DNA of 44,449 nt, from positions 1-44,449 of the forward strand of contig JADMIM010000021.1 of assembly GCA_015478585.1 (NCBI GenBank). The letters are read 5' to 3'. The DNA is from Thermaceae bacterium (lineage in GTDB: Bacteria; Deinococcota; Deinococci; Deinococcales; Thermaceae). The notes under the pieces were generated by a model that saw nothing but the letters and a program-made list of their open reading frames with translations, had not been told where the DNA came from and did no database searches. Below, piece after piece: positions 15,666-24,196 of the stretch; within the stretch, counting starts at the first letter, position 1, and every line of letters starts with the position of its first letter. The translations under genes were made by a program, and so were the position numbers.

Positions 15666-16883
15666 TTACACCAGCTTTCCCAACCCGCTCGCCTCGAGCA
15701 GTTCCCGCACCATCACCTTGGCCCCGCGTTTGACCGATTCCTCGGCGGCTACGCCAATCACCACGCTCCAGAAGCCTTCTTCGGCAGTAGCCGCGTTGCT
15801 GGGGTGGCCCTCGAGTGTGTCCATAAACCGCAGGTGCTCGTAATAGGTGCCGCCGTTGTGGCCGGTTTCCTCGATAAAGAAAGGATAGCTGGGGGTCAGG
15901 GTTCTCGAGGTACGTTCGGGCAGGCAGATAACTTCCACCTGGCTCTTCCATTCGGAATGGGCTTGGCTGTTGAAGCCCTCGCTGGCTTTGAGGTGGCCCT
16001 CGTTGCCGCACAGCACAATTTCTTCGTAGATCATGGGGGCAAACATGCACAAGTTGAAGTTGGCCCGCACCCCGTTTTGATACTCCACGATGACAAAAGC
16101 GTTGTCCAGGATATCCGATTTCTCGCCACCATACTCGAAGTCTTTGAAATTTACGGCCTGGCTGCCGCTGGCATAGACGCTCACCGGGCGCGACTCGGCG
16201 AAGAGGTTGAAGAGGTCGAAATAGTGGCAGCACTTTTCTACCAGGGTACCCCCCGAATACTTGGAGAACTTGTTCCACTGCTTTACTTTGTCCAAAAAGG
16301 GTTCGCGGTGCTCGAGGATGGTGATGGTCTTGACCTCACCTAGGCTGCGCCGCTCTTTAGCCTCGTGCAGGGCTTCGACATAGATGGGCTTGTAGCGGTA
16401 CTGCAACCCCACCTGAAGGTGCTTGGGATAAGTCTGGGCCATGCGCCAGATTTCGTGCGCATCCTTCAGATTCGTCGCCATAGGCTTTTCCAGCAAGATG
16501 TGCTTGCCTGACTGGACGGCAGTTTTGAGCACTTCCAAATGGGTGAAATTGGGCGTGCAGATAATCAGTGCATCTACAGCAGGGTCGTTGCAGGCGGCCT
16601 CGAGGCTTTGGTAGGCCACCAAGGGCTCTTCTGAAAACCGGGCCTTGACCCGCCGGGCGGCTTCTACGCTGCTGGGGTTGGGGTCGTAGACCCCGTGGAT
16701 GGTGGCGCGGCCCTCGAGCATGGTCACACTGATGTGCTCCTGCCCATTAACCCCTGTGCCAATCACGTTGAAGCGGTAGTGGGGCTGCCCCGTAGAAAGC
16801 AGAAAGCGGTCTTCCTGGGGTACGTAAGCAAACTTGGGAATGAGGGCGTAGCCGCGATTGGCAAACTCCTTGTTTTTTCTCAT
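15666..16883 (-). CDS. Gfo/Idh/MocA-family NAD(P)-dependent oxidoreductase
   Basis: The 405-residue enzyme has a Rossmann fold with NVIGTGVNGQEH (residues 39-50), the family EKP motif in LLEKPMATN (132-134) and a likely catalytic His in GGTLVEKCCHYFDL (His220). Family members oxidise or reduce sugars, inositols and related polyols; the substrate here is unknown. An extra 37 residues precede the Rossmann fold. Translation starts at the first codon after a leaderless promoter overlapped by a palindromic operator, so expression is probably repressor-controlled. No sugar transporter gene is adjacent. Confidence 0.88.
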   Translation of the reverse strand: MRKNKEFANRGYALIPKFAYVPQEDRFLLSTGQPHYRFNVIGTGVNGQEHISVTMLEGRATIHGVYDPNPSSVEAARRVKARFSEEPLVAYQSLEAACNDPAVDALIICTPNFTHLEVLKTAVQSGKHILLEKPMATNLKDAHEIWRMAQTYPKHLQVGLQYRYKPIYVEALHEAKERRSLGEVKTITILEHREPFLDKVKQWNKFSKYSGGTLVEKCCHYFDLFNLFAESRPVSVYASGSQAVNFKDFEYGGEKSDILDNAFVIVEYQNGVRANFNLCMFAPMIYEEIVLCGNEGHLKASEGFNSQAHSEWKSQVEVICLPERTSRTLTPSYPFFIEETGHNGGTYYEHLRFMDTLEGHPSNAATAEEGFWSVVIGVAAEESVKRGAKVMVRELLEASGLGKLV

Positions 16884-16905
16884 AATTTAGATTATAAATC
16901 TAAAT
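16881..16905 (-). promoter_or_regulatory. Leaderless promoter overlapped by a palindromic operator
   Basis: On the minus strand TATAAT (complement of 16891-16896) is followed by 7 nt and the ATG of the oxidoreductase (complement of 16881-16883). The -10 lies inside a palindrome, 16885-16905, with perfect 9-bp arms ATTTAGATT and AATCTAAAT and a 3-nt centre. A repressor bound there would block RNA polymerase directly. No consensus -35 is seen. Confidence 0.6.
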
Positions 16906-16993
16906 CTGCCCCTCGAGGATTGGCGAAGCAGGGTTTGCGCGAGCAAGCAAAACTCCACAGCGGTTTTCAACCTTGCGCCATGTGAGGTGCGAC

Positions 16994-17887
16994 TCAGTCC
17001 AGCACGAAGCGCGGCTCACTCTCGTGCAGTCGCACCCGGCGGATGATGCGCTGGTCGTGCTCGCTCATCTCGTCGGTGGTGGCAATCACCGTCACGTAGT
17101 CGCGGATAGGGCTGTTGAGTACCTTCTTGGTGAGGGTTTCTTCGACCTGGAAGATTCCGGCGGAGTTGTTCATCTTGACCCGGATTTCTACCGGAACCTT
17201 CTCCCCCCGCAAAATCTGTACCTCGTCTACCGCCAGGGCGCTGATGGAGTGGATATCCACCGAACCCAGCGCGAAAGCCTTGCGGCCTCGGCCCTTAGCG
17301 ATGTCGGTGCCGTCGGCGACGGCAGTCACTCCAGCCTCGATGGTCAGGGGTTCGGGGTTCAGGTCGTGGGTGTTGATGGAATGGAGCATAAAAGCCCGCA
17401 GCTCGGTGCATTTTTCTGGGTCTTGATAAAGTTTGGCGAGCACCCTGTCCAGCACCGGAATCGCCAACATTACGCTGAAGGCTTCGTGGCCTGCGCGGTG
17501 AACCTGGTTGCCAATATCGTGCAGCATGGTCGAAAGCAGCACGGTGACGAAGGTATCCTCGAGGTCGCCCACCCCGCTTTCCACCACGTCAGGCTTGACC
17601 TTGTGCTCGCTCAGGAGTTGCAGGATGGCAATGCTGGCGGCTCCAGTAACCAGGGCGTGAACCCGCCCGTGGTCGTTGTAGCCCAACTTGCGCACGGTGA
17701 TGTAGTTCGCCATGTCCCAGTGACCCCGCGCCTCGGAGTCGCCGGAGAGCAGCTCATAGGCCATCAAAGCCTTGGGATAGCGCTGCAAGCCCTCCCGAAT
17801 CGCCAGGTCGGCCTCGACATAGAGCTTGGCCTTGGGGCTGCTAACTTGAACTGTGCGCTCGTTCATGACCGTACCGCCGTCTGACAT
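16994..17887 (-). CDS. HD-domain phosphohydrolase family protein
   Basis: The 297-residue protein contains an HD domain at residues about 70-200: His77 in HGRVHALV, the HD pair in STMLHDIGNQVHR (His123-Asp124) and a later Asp in AVADGTD (192). These are the metal ligands expected for HD phosphohydrolases. Residues 225-297 form a beta-rich tail of unknown function. The substrate is not predictable; candidates include nucleotides and phosphorylated metabolites. It is upstream of, and co-oriented with, the Gfo/Idh gene (110-bp gap) but that gene has its own promoter. On the minus strand TACCAT lies 6 nt before the ATG. Confidence 0.8.
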   Translation of the reverse strand: MSDGGTVMNERTVQVSSPKAKLYVEADLAIREGLQRYPKALMAYELLSGDSEARGHWDMANYITVRKLGYNDHGRVHALVTGAASIAILQLLSEHKVKPDVVESGVGDLEDTFVTVLLSTMLHDIGNQVHRAGHEAFSVMLAIPVLDRVLAKLYQDPEKCTELRAFMLHSINTHDLNPEPLTIEAGVTAVADGTDIAKGRGRKAFALGSVDIHSISALAVDEVQILRGEKVPVEIRVKMNNSAGIFQVEETLTKKVLNSPIRDYVTVIATTDEMSEHDQRIIRRVRLHESEPRFVLD

Positions 17888-18069
17888 AGATTCATGGTAG
17901 GCCTAAAGGGGTTACAGTGGGGTGACGGATGGCACAGGGAATGCGAGGGTGCAGAGCTGAAAGCTAAAGACTCAAAAATAAAATTGCGCTCTGGACGGTG
18001 GTTTTGGAGCAAGTATTGCGTCCGGGATGATTTAGAGCGGTTTCTACGATAATTGCCGCAACAATAAAT

Positions 18070-18084
18070 CGCGTCTTGAACGCG
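18070..18084 (-). terminator. Weak hairpin downstream of the Rad52-like gene
   Basis: CGCGT (18070-18074) and ACGCG (18080-18084) form a short stem about 35 nt past the stop codon. On the minus strand it is followed by ATTTATT. The stem is short, so this is a tentative call. The rest of the gap (17888-18117) contains one repeat-family end, TAGAGCGGTTTC at 18033-18044. Confidence 0.3.
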
Positions 18085-18117
18085 GATTTTGACGTTTTTA
18101 GCGCTGCTGGGCCTGGA

Positions 18118-18732
18118 TTAGGCGGCCTTTCGGGCCTCGCTACCATCGGGGTTGAGGCTGATCACTTCGGGAAGGCGACGGCCCGCTGCCACCGCAGCCG
18201 GTAGCCCCTCGAGCCGCTTGAGCACATCATAAGGAACATATTTATGCTCGCCACTGATGAACACCCTGGGATAGCCGTAGAGGTCTCGACCCACGCCCCA
18301 CTGGGTAGCCGCCCGCTTCATAGCCCCACTGATGCCGCCCTTGATGGGTTCCAAGTCGGTGGCCCCCGCTCCATCCCACTTCCAAATCCACTCGCCGTCA
18401 TTGTTTCTAACCCCAATCCCGCATAACCAGGCCAGGTTCACTCGAGTAGGGGCCAAGCCCGGCCCGTTGGGCCTAGTCACTCCCTCGAGGCTGGTTGCCC
18501 CATTTCCACCGTCATCGAGGCGCACCTCCCTGAAAACATTCTGCCAGCCAAATGGCCCAAAAGCTCGGTCAAAGCGAGTCATCACCGCGCGGCTATCAAT
18601 GTAAGGGGCGATCATGGTTTTGCCGTTTTTGTAGCTTTGCACTTTCCATTCGATTTCACTTGCGGTAAGCGGAGCGGTCAGGATTTCGATTGCGGTCATC
18701 TCGCCAGAATTATCTGTTTTGGACAAAATCAT
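18118..18732 (-). CDS. Rad52/Rad22-family single-strand annealing protein (DdrA/Sak-like)
   Basis: The 204-residue protein shows the Rad52/22 core: WKVQSYKNGKTMIAPYIDSR, then RFDRAFGPFGWQ, and GISGAMKRAATQWGVGRDLY near residue 135. These proteins anneal complementary single strands. Relatives are the Deinococcus damage-response protein DdrA and phage Sak recombinases. No phage genes surround it, so a cellular repair role is favoured. The C-terminal tail of about 35 residues is short compared with DdrA. The start may be the first ATG (leaderless, TAATAT 6 nt upstream) or the ATG 11 codons later. Confidence 0.75.
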   Translation of the reverse strand: MILSKTDNSGEMTAIEILTAPLTASEIEWKVQSYKNGKTMIAPYIDSRAVMTRFDRAFGPFGWQNVFREVRLDDGGNGATSLEGVTRPNGPGLAPTRVNLAWLCGIGVRNNDGEWIWKWDGAGATDLEPIKGGISGAMKRAATQWGVGRDLYGYPRVFISGEHKYVPYDVLKRLEGLPAAVAAGRRLPEVISLNPDGSEARKAA

Positions 18733-18764
18733 ATAAATATATTAGCATATTAGCATAATAAAAG
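18733..18764 (-). promoter_or_regulatory. AT-rich promoter with octamer direct repeats
   Basis: On the minus strand ATGCTAAT occurs twice head-to-tail, immediately followed by ATATTTAT and the ATG. The second copy overlaps a TAATAT that lies 6 nt from the start codon and is a plausible leaderless -10. The repeats could bind a regulator of the repair gene. Confidence 0.4.
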
Positions 18765-18782
18765 ACAACTCCGCAAATTCCC

Positions 18783-18810
18783 TATCGCGGTTTTCATGAA
18801 AACCGCGATA
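18783..18810. repeat. Perfect 28-bp palindrome made of two repeat-family ends
   Basis: TATCGCGGTTTTCA is followed directly by its exact complement TGAAAACCGCGATA. The same 14-mer half occurs alone at 459-472. It looks like the two ends of the dispersed repeat family joined with nothing between them. It lies between the MFS gene and the Rad52-like gene, both on the minus strand, and could form a hairpin in the transcript. Confidence 0.8.
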
Positions 18811-18830
18811 ACTCCTGATTTTTGTGGGAT

Positions 18831-20072
18831 TCAAACCTCTGGTTGGCCCGGCAGCATGGTGATGCTGCGAATTGGGGAGAAGTAGAGCCACAAAAACGAC
18901 AGGCTGGCAATCAGAGCGCTGATCAGCAATCCATATCGCAGTCCCAGCCACTGTGCCAGCAACCCGCCCAGGATTCCTCCCAGCGAGCCCAGCCCAAACC
19001 CGATAAAGCGGCTGCTAGCCACTACTCGCCCCTGCATCTGATTGGGGGTGCGGGCTTGACGCAAGCTAACCACGCTGACGTTGCGCACCACAATGGCAGC
19101 GGCCCCGATAAAGCTAGCTGCGCTAATCAAGGCTGCTGCCACTAGCGGTGGGGCGTAGACCATTGGGGCCACAAAAGCCACCAGGGCAGCCAGAAACATG
19201 GTGACAATAGCGGTGCGCCCCAGGCCCAGCCAGCCGGTGATTTTAGAGGCCAGAGCCGCACCCAGCAGCCCACCCGCGCTCTGGACACCAAAGATAATGC
19301 CCACCCAGGCTGGGGGAACGCTCAGCTCACGGGTCAGAAACAGTACCTCGAGGGCCAGCAAAATGCCCATATGCAGGTTGTAGTTCGCGCTGGAAAACAC
19401 CAGAGGTCGCAGATAGGGGTCTTGCAGCACTACCCGCAAACCCTGACTCATCTCGTTCCAGATAGGTCTTTTCGCGGCTCTTCTTTCCACTTGGGCCGGA
19501 GTGTCGCCAGGGATTCCCTGCATGATGATGGCAGCGACGAAATACAGTATCCCGTTGAGCAAAATAGTCAGGGGCGCGGTAATGGCCTGTACCAATACCC
19601 CCCCAAAACCTGGCCCGCCGACCCTGGCGATCATGCGGCTGCTCTCAATCTGGCTATTGGCAGTTATGAGCTGCTCACGCTTTACCGCGTTGGGTACGAA
19701 GGCGTTGACTGACAGCTCGAAGAAGACCTGAAATACCCCTAGCAGTAGCGAAGCTACCAGCAGCCAGGCGATACTTAGCCAGCTCAGCCACAAGGCCACG
19801 GGGATGCTTAGCAGCAGAATGCCCCTGGCATAGTTGCTGACCACTAAAATCTGCTTGGGTGAGTTTTGGTCTATCCAGACCCCAGCAAAAAGTGTCACCA
19901 GCAGCCAGGGCAGGGTTTGCGCAGTTGCCAGCAGGCCCATTTGGGTGGGGGTGGCGTGCAGGGTGAGGGCAGCCAAAAGCGGAAGGGCGATACCCAGAAT
20001 GCCCGCGCTGAAGGTAACTGCACCCTGGCCCCAGACCAGGCGAAAGAGGTTGATGTCAAGGTTTTTGAACAT
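18831..20072 (-). CDS. MFS transporter, putative drug or metabolite exporter
   Basis: The start is set at the ATG of MFKNLDINLF (20072), giving 413 residues and twelve predicted transmembrane helices. The longer frame upstream has no hydrophobic or conserved character and includes repeat sequence. Features of the MFS_3-type family are visible: FAGVWIDQNSPKQIL in the loop 2-3 region, a central loop with RRAAKRPIWNEMSQGLRVVL, and a second half that mirrors the first. Such proteins usually export lipophilic compounds or siderophores; the substrate is unknown. Confidence 0.82.
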   Translation of the reverse strand: MFKNLDINLFRLVWGQGAVTFSAGILGIALPLLAALTLHATPTQMGLLATAQTLPWLLVTLFAGVWIDQNSPKQILVVSNYARGILLLSIPVALWLSWLSIAWLLVASLLLGVFQVFFELSVNAFVPNAVKREQLITANSQIESSRMIARVGGPGFGGVLVQAITAPLTILLNGILYFVAAIIMQGIPGDTPAQVERRAAKRPIWNEMSQGLRVVLQDPYLRPLVFSSANYNLHMGILLALEVLFLTRELSVPPAWVGIIFGVQSAGGLLGAALASKITGWLGLGRTAIVTMFLAALVAFVAPMVYAPPLVAAALISAASFIGAAAIVVRNVSVVSLRQARTPNQMQGRVVASSRFIGFGLGSLGGILGGLLAQWLGLRYGLLISALIASLSFLWLYFSPIRSITMLPGQPEV

Positions 20073-20167
20073 CGAGCCAAGCCCTCGAGATAAAACTCCG
20101 CGAATCATACCGGAAGACCAACCCCCAATGTTGAGTGGAATCCCCCTGCTCAGGGCGGTGGCCGGGT

Positions 20168-20281
20168 TTATCGCGGCCCTCATTACACGAGTTGCATCTC
20201 CCACGGTGCAATTGCGGTTTCCCACTACCGATCTGTGGCCAACCCTGCCGGATAGCGGAGTCTTTATGAAAACTGCGATAA
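20168..20281. repeat. Inverted-repeat-bounded noncoding element
   Basis: The left end TTATCGCGGCCCTCAT and right end ATGAAAACTGCGATAA are degenerate versions of the TATCGCGGTTTTCAT inverted repeat, facing each other across about 80 bp. This fills most of the gap between the MFS and DUF1517 genes and explains the spurious upstream extension of the MFS frame. Confidence 0.5.
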
Positions 20282-20292
20282 GCGGGCAGCTT

Positions 20293-21243
20293 CTACAGCA
20301 GCTCGAGCCCCGGCCACCCGCCCAACAAGTCCTGCTCGGTGAGGGCTTCACCACCGGCTTCGGGAGTCCAGGCCAGATAAGCCGCGAGCATGGTCACTGG
20401 TGTGGTAGAGGAGAGGGCCATCAGGGCTTGCTTGGCCCCGGCGGCCCTTAACGGTTTGGGCACGTCGGGCAGGGTTGCGTGGGCTGCCACCACAAACGTG
20501 ACTAGGATATAGCGCCCGTCAGGTTCGGCCTTGGCCTGGTAGGTGGTGTTTTGCTCGACTTTGCCCTCGAACTTGCGGTAGGTTTCCACCGACTCCGAGC
20601 GCACTTGGGTCATCCACTGGTCGAACTGTCCCTCGGCCCGCTCGAGGCTACCGCGCCAGTTCTCGTAGCCCCCGAAGCGCCAGCCCGCTTGGTCGCGGAG
20701 TATCAGCACCACGGCATCGTCCACCAGGTCGGCCAAGCCCTTGGTACTCTCGGTATCGGCAGCATTGGCGAGGTTGCGTAAGGCGGTTTGGAGCTGAGGG
20801 GTGAAGAGCGTGGCGATGCGCAGCCTCGAGACCTCGGCCTCCACCTCACTGCCGCCAAACCCGCCGCCCGAGCTGGCTCGAGCCAGGCCGCGCACGATGG
20901 CAAAACCGACCACCACCACGCCCACCAACAGCACCACCCCCACCAAACCGACCCCGCCTCCCCCAAAGCCAAAGCCAGGCGAGATGAAAACTGGGCTGGG
21001 ATAATACCCGCCAGTGCCGCGCGGATAACTCGGATAGGACGGGCCTGGAGAGGGATTGAAACGCGGAAGAGAGGGTGAGGAGCGGAAACCGCCGCGTCCA
21101 CCCACGCCGCCCCCACTGCGCTGGGCCAAAACTGGATTTAGCTCGAGGCTGCCATAGATTGAAAGGCCGGACAATGGCCCCAGGGTGAGAAAGGCCATCA
21201 GCACCCAGACAAGAAAACGCTGCACCCTTTCAAGATACCGCAA
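20293..21243 (-). CDS. Secreted or membrane-anchored DUF1517 protein
   Basis: The 316-residue protein has an N-terminal signal or anchor (residues about 10-38, ending ...NPVLAQ), a Gly- and Pro-rich low-complexity stretch with RSGGGVGGRGGFRSS (about 42-98), a hydrophobic helix (about 97-120) and a C-terminal domain (about 135-316) with the DUF1517 pattern. This family is best known from cyanobacteria and chloroplasts, and its function is unknown. The architecture suggests an envelope protein with a soluble C-terminal domain. It is monocistronic and divergent from lon. Confidence 0.72.
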   Translation of the reverse strand: MRYLERVQRFLVWVLMAFLTLGPLSGLSIYGSLELNPVLAQRSGGGVGGRGGFRSSPSLPRFNPSPGPSYPSYPRGTGGYYPSPVFISPGFGFGGGGVGLVGVVLLVGVVVVGFAIVRGLARASSGGGFGGSEVEAEVSRLRIATLFTPQLQTALRNLANAADTESTKGLADLVDDAVVLILRDQAGWRFGGYENWRGSLERAEGQFDQWMTQVRSESVETYRKFEGKVEQNTTYQAKAEPDGRYILVTFVVAAHATLPDVPKPLRAAGAKQALMALSSTTPVTMLAAYLAWTPEAGGEALTEQDLLGGWPGLELL

Positions 21244-21516
21244 AAAAGCCGAAGATTAGGTATAGAAGGCTCAAAGAGAAGCCCCAAACCCCTCCAGTCT
21301 TGGGCCATTTTCCCTCATGCATACTGCAAGATGCGTTTAGCGCAAGTTTGGATTAGGGTATTGCCAAAGGGAGAGGTAGGTCAGGTCTGGGGAGCGATAT
21401 ATCCCAGGGGGGATTCTACTGCGCCGACCTCGAGCCCCCTGTTTCGGTGGGAAGTTTATTGCTCAGCCCGCTTGAATGTATTCCGGGTGCTTATTACCAG
21501 CACTTTAAATACTAAA
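21244..21516. other. Noncoding stretch between DUF1517 and lon
   Basis: Contains no convincing gene; a short open frame from 21331 lacks conserved character. The lon promoter begins at its right edge. Confidence 0.5.
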
Positions 21517-21546
21517 CTTGACATAACCGCACTCATAGTTCATGCT
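21517..21546 (+). promoter_or_regulatory. lon promoter with HAIR-like HspR site
   Basis: TTGACA (21518-21523) is a perfect -35, with CATGCT as a weak -10 after 17 nt. The same region reads CTTGACA, 7 nt, ACTCATA (21517-21537), matching the HspR-associated inverted repeat CTTGAGT-N7-ACTCAAG at 5 of 7 positions in each half with the exact spacing. HspR/HAIR control of lon is known in Streptomyces. The window also encodes an HspR-like repressor. The start codon is about 75 nt downstream, so lon has a real leader. Confidence 0.5.
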
Positions 21547-21621
21547 ATGCCGATGTGGTTCTGCGCTTACCTAATATGAGCGGTTTAGGCCTTAGACTTT
21601 ACCTAAATACGGTGAAAGCAA

Positions 21622-24123
21622 ATGAGCGATAAATCCGATAAATCCGAGAAGTCCAGCAATACCCATCTTCCCAACACTCTTCCAGTCTGCCCGGTGCGGG
21701 GTTCGGTGATTTATCCCGGCATGGTGATGCCCATTGACGCGGGTCGCCCGGTTTCTATCAAGGCCATTGATGCTGCATTGGCCCAGGAGCGGGTAATTCT
21801 GATTGTCAGCCAGCGCGACAAAGATGTCGAAGAACCCACCGGAGACGACCTCTACGACATCGGCACGGCCTGCAACGTGCTGCGGATGCGCAAAAACTCC
21901 GATGGCTCGGTGCAGATGCTGGTACAGGCTTTTGCCCGTGTTCGGGTGAGCCGTTACTTCAAAGAAGCCGGTCATCTTTCAGCAGATGTGACCTTGATAG
22001 AAGAGGTGGAAGGCAAGGCTACCGAACTCAAGGCCTTGTTCCGCGAAGTCAAGGGGCGCTTCGAAAATCTCCTCAAAGAGGGGAAGTATCTTTCGCCCGA
22101 GGTGGCTCAGTTTGTCATCAATCTGGAAGACCCCACCCAGCTTGCCGACTACATTGCTTTTCACCTCGACTTCAAACTCGAAGACAAGCAGCGCATCCTC
22201 GAGACGGCCTCCGCCATCGAACGCCTCAAGCGCGTAGCCGTGCTCCTGGACGCAGAACTCGATTTGCTCGAGACCCAGCGCCGCATTCAGCAGCAGGTTA
22301 AAGACGAGGTCGACAAGAACCAGCGCGAGTTCTACTTGCGTGAGCAGATGAAAGCCATCCAGCGCGAGCTAAACGGCGAGGACGGCGAACTCGAGGTGGA
22401 GGAGTTCCGTGAGAAAGTCGCCGCCCTCAAGCTACCGGAAAACGTGCTGCCGGAAGTCGAGCGCGAGCTGAACCGTTTCGCCCGAATGCACCCCGATAGC
22501 GCTGAGGCCAGCGTGGTGCGCACCTATTTGGATTGGATCGTGGGCCTGCCCTGGAATACCCGCACCGAAGACCAGATTAACCTCAAACAGGCCAAGGCCA
22601 TCCTCGAGGAAGACCACTATGGCCTGGACAAGGTCAAAGACCGAGTGCTGGAGTATCTGGCGGTTCGCAAGCTCAAGCTCGAGCGTTTGACAAACCCCAG
22701 TGGCAAGACTGGCGATGTGGGGCAGGCCAAACAGGGCGAAATCGCGGCAGAGGAAGTTGCCAAAGGCCCCATCCTGCTGTTTGTGGGGCCTCCAGGGGTC
22801 GGCAAAACCTCGATTGCCAAAGGTATCGCCAAGAGCCTGGGGCGCAAATATCACCGCATCAGCCTGGGCGGAGCCCGTGACGAATCGGATATTCGCGGAC
22901 ATCGCCGCACCTATATTGGGGCCCTGCCCGGACGGGTAATCCAGGGGCTACGGCAGGCCGGTAGCAAGAACCCGGTGTTCCTGCTCGACGAGGTAGACAA
23001 GCTGGGGGCCTCTTATCAGGGCGATCCAGCCGCGGCCCTGCTGGAACTTCTCGACCCGGCCCAGAACAAAGAATTCACCGACCACTATCTGGGCGTGCCT
23101 TTTGATATGAGCGAGGTGCTGTTTATCTGCACCGCCAATTTCGCCGAGAACATCCCCGGCCCCCTGATGGATCGCATGGAGATGCTCGAGTTCACCTCTT
23201 ATATCGAGCAGGAAAAGCTCGAGATTGCCAAGCGCTACTTGCTACCGCGTCAGCTCGGCGAAAATGGCCTCCGGGATAAACAGGTGATCGTCACCGAGGC
23301 GGCCCTGACCCGCCTGATTACCCACTACACTCGCGAGGCGGGGGTACGCAACTTAGAGCGCGAGATTGGCACCCTGCTGCGCAAGGCCGCCAGGGTTATC
23401 CTCGAGGACGGCAAAAAGCGTATTCGGATCACCGATGCCGACCTCGAGCGCTACCTTGGCCCAGCCCGTTTCATGCCCGAAAGCGAAGCCAGAGAGCCCC
23501 AGGTTGGGGTGGCTACGGGTATGTTCTACACGCCAGTCGGTGGGGACATCATGTTTATCGAAACCTCGGTGATGCCGGGCAAGGGCCAACTCATCCTGAC
23601 CGGGCAACTCGGCGAGGTGATGAAAGAATCGGCTAGGGCGGCCCTCTCTTATGCTAAAAAGAATGCCGTGCGCTTGGGTATTCCCCTCGAGAAGTTCGAT
23701 AACTCTGATGTTCATATCCACGTCCCGGCTGGGGCTGTCCCCAAGGAAGGCCCCTCGGCGGGCATTGCCCTGACCACCTCGCTGGTCTCGGCCCTGGCCG
23801 AGACCCCCGTGCGCAACGATGTCTCCATGACCGGTGAAATCACCCTCACGGGGCGGGTGCTGGCTATTGGCGGGGTCAAGGAGAAAGTACTGGGGGCGCG
23901 CCGTGCGGGCATCCGCGAGGTGATTTTGCCCAAACAGAATCAGCCCGACCTCTCCGACATCCCGGCCTATTTGCGCCACAACCTACGCTTCCACTTTGCC
24001 GAAAACCTCGACCAGGCCCTAAATTGGGTGTTGGTGGGTGGAACTAAAGGGATGGGGGCCAAGCCCACCGAGCCTGTGCGCAAGCCGCGCCGCCCCAAGG
24101 TGCAACCGGCGGCCAGGGCCTAG
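21622..24123 (+). CDS. lon: ATP-dependent protease Lon
   Basis: Lon degrades misfolded and regulatory proteins as a cytoplasmic hexamer. The 833-residue chain has the N-terminal LON substrate domain (about 14-210), a helical region (about 210-325), an AAA+ module with Walker A GPPGVGKT (389-396) and Walker B FLLDEVDK, and the C-terminal Ser-Lys protease domain. The catalytic Ser is in [10 protein letters not shown] (Ser712) and the Lys in GGVKEKV (Lys755). GGTGAAAG precedes the ATG. The TAG stop is the first three bases of the 76-bp repeat at 24121. It is likely heat-inducible through the HAIR-like promoter site. Confidence 0.96.
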   Translation: MSDKSDKSEKSSNTHLPNTLPVCPVRGSVIYPGMVMPIDAGRPVSIKAIDAALAQERVILIVSQRDKDVEEPTGDDLYDIGTACNVLRMRKNSDGSVQMLVQAFARVRVSRYFKEAGHLSADVTLIEEVEGKATELKALFREVKGRFENLLKEGKYLSPEVAQFVINLEDPTQLADYIAFHLDFKLEDKQRILETASAIERLKRVAVLLDAELDLLETQRRIQQQVKDEVDKNQREFYLREQMKAIQRELNGEDGELEVEEFREKVAALKLPENVLPEVERELNRFARMHPDSAEASVVRTYLDWIVGLPWNTRTEDQINLKQAKAILEEDHYGLDKVKDRVLEYLAVRKLKLERLTNPSGKTGDVGQAKQGEIAAEEVAKGPILLFVGPPGVGKTSIAKGIAKSLGRKYHRISLGGARDESDIRGHRRTYIGALPGRVIQGLRQAGSKNPVFLLDEVDKLGASYQGDPAAALLELLDPAQNKEFTDHYLGVPFDMSEVLFICTANFAENIPGPLMDRMEMLEFTSYIEQEKLEIAKRYLLPRQLGENGLRDKQVIVTEAALTRLITHYTREAGVRNLEREIGTLLRKAARVILEDGKKRIRITDADLERYLGPARFMPESEAREPQVGVATGMFYTPVGGDIMFIETSVMPGKGQLILTGQLGEVMKESARAALSYAKKNAVRLGIPLEKFDNSDVHIHVPAGAVPKEGPSAGIALTTSLVSALAETPVRNDVSMTGEITLTGRVLAIGGVKEKVLGARRAGIREVILPKQNQPDLSDIPAYLRHNLRFHFAENLDQALNWVLVGGTKGMGAKPTEPVRKPRRPKVQPAARA

Positions 24124-24196
24124 AGTAGTTTTCGAAAAGAACCTTGGGGTAGTCTGGGCCTATTTACTGTGCTCATCTGTGGAGAGAACCGCTCTA
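24121..24196. repeat. 76-bp MITE-like repeat, copy 2, supplying two stop codons
   Basis: Starts TAGAGTAGTTTTCG and ends GAACCGCTCTA. Its left TAG is the lon stop codon. Its right-end CTA, read on the minus strand as TAG, is the stop codon of the convergent aldo-keto reductase gene. The element thus exactly fills the gap between two convergent genes. The terminal inverted repeats could make a bidirectional transcript hairpin. Confidence 0.75.

Noticed and set aside
16973-17884. Long ORF antisense to the HD-domain gene
   Set aside because: It is a shadow frame; the minus strand has the conserved HD motifs and a sensible start.
20073-20354. N-terminal extension of the MFS frame
   Set aside because: It lies over repeat-family DNA, is rich in Arg, Gly and Cys with no helix, and MFS homology begins at MFKNLDINLF.
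21331-21579. 82-codon plus-strand ORF before lon
   Set aside because: It overlaps the lon promoter and the HAIR-like site, with no recognisable domain or ribosome site.
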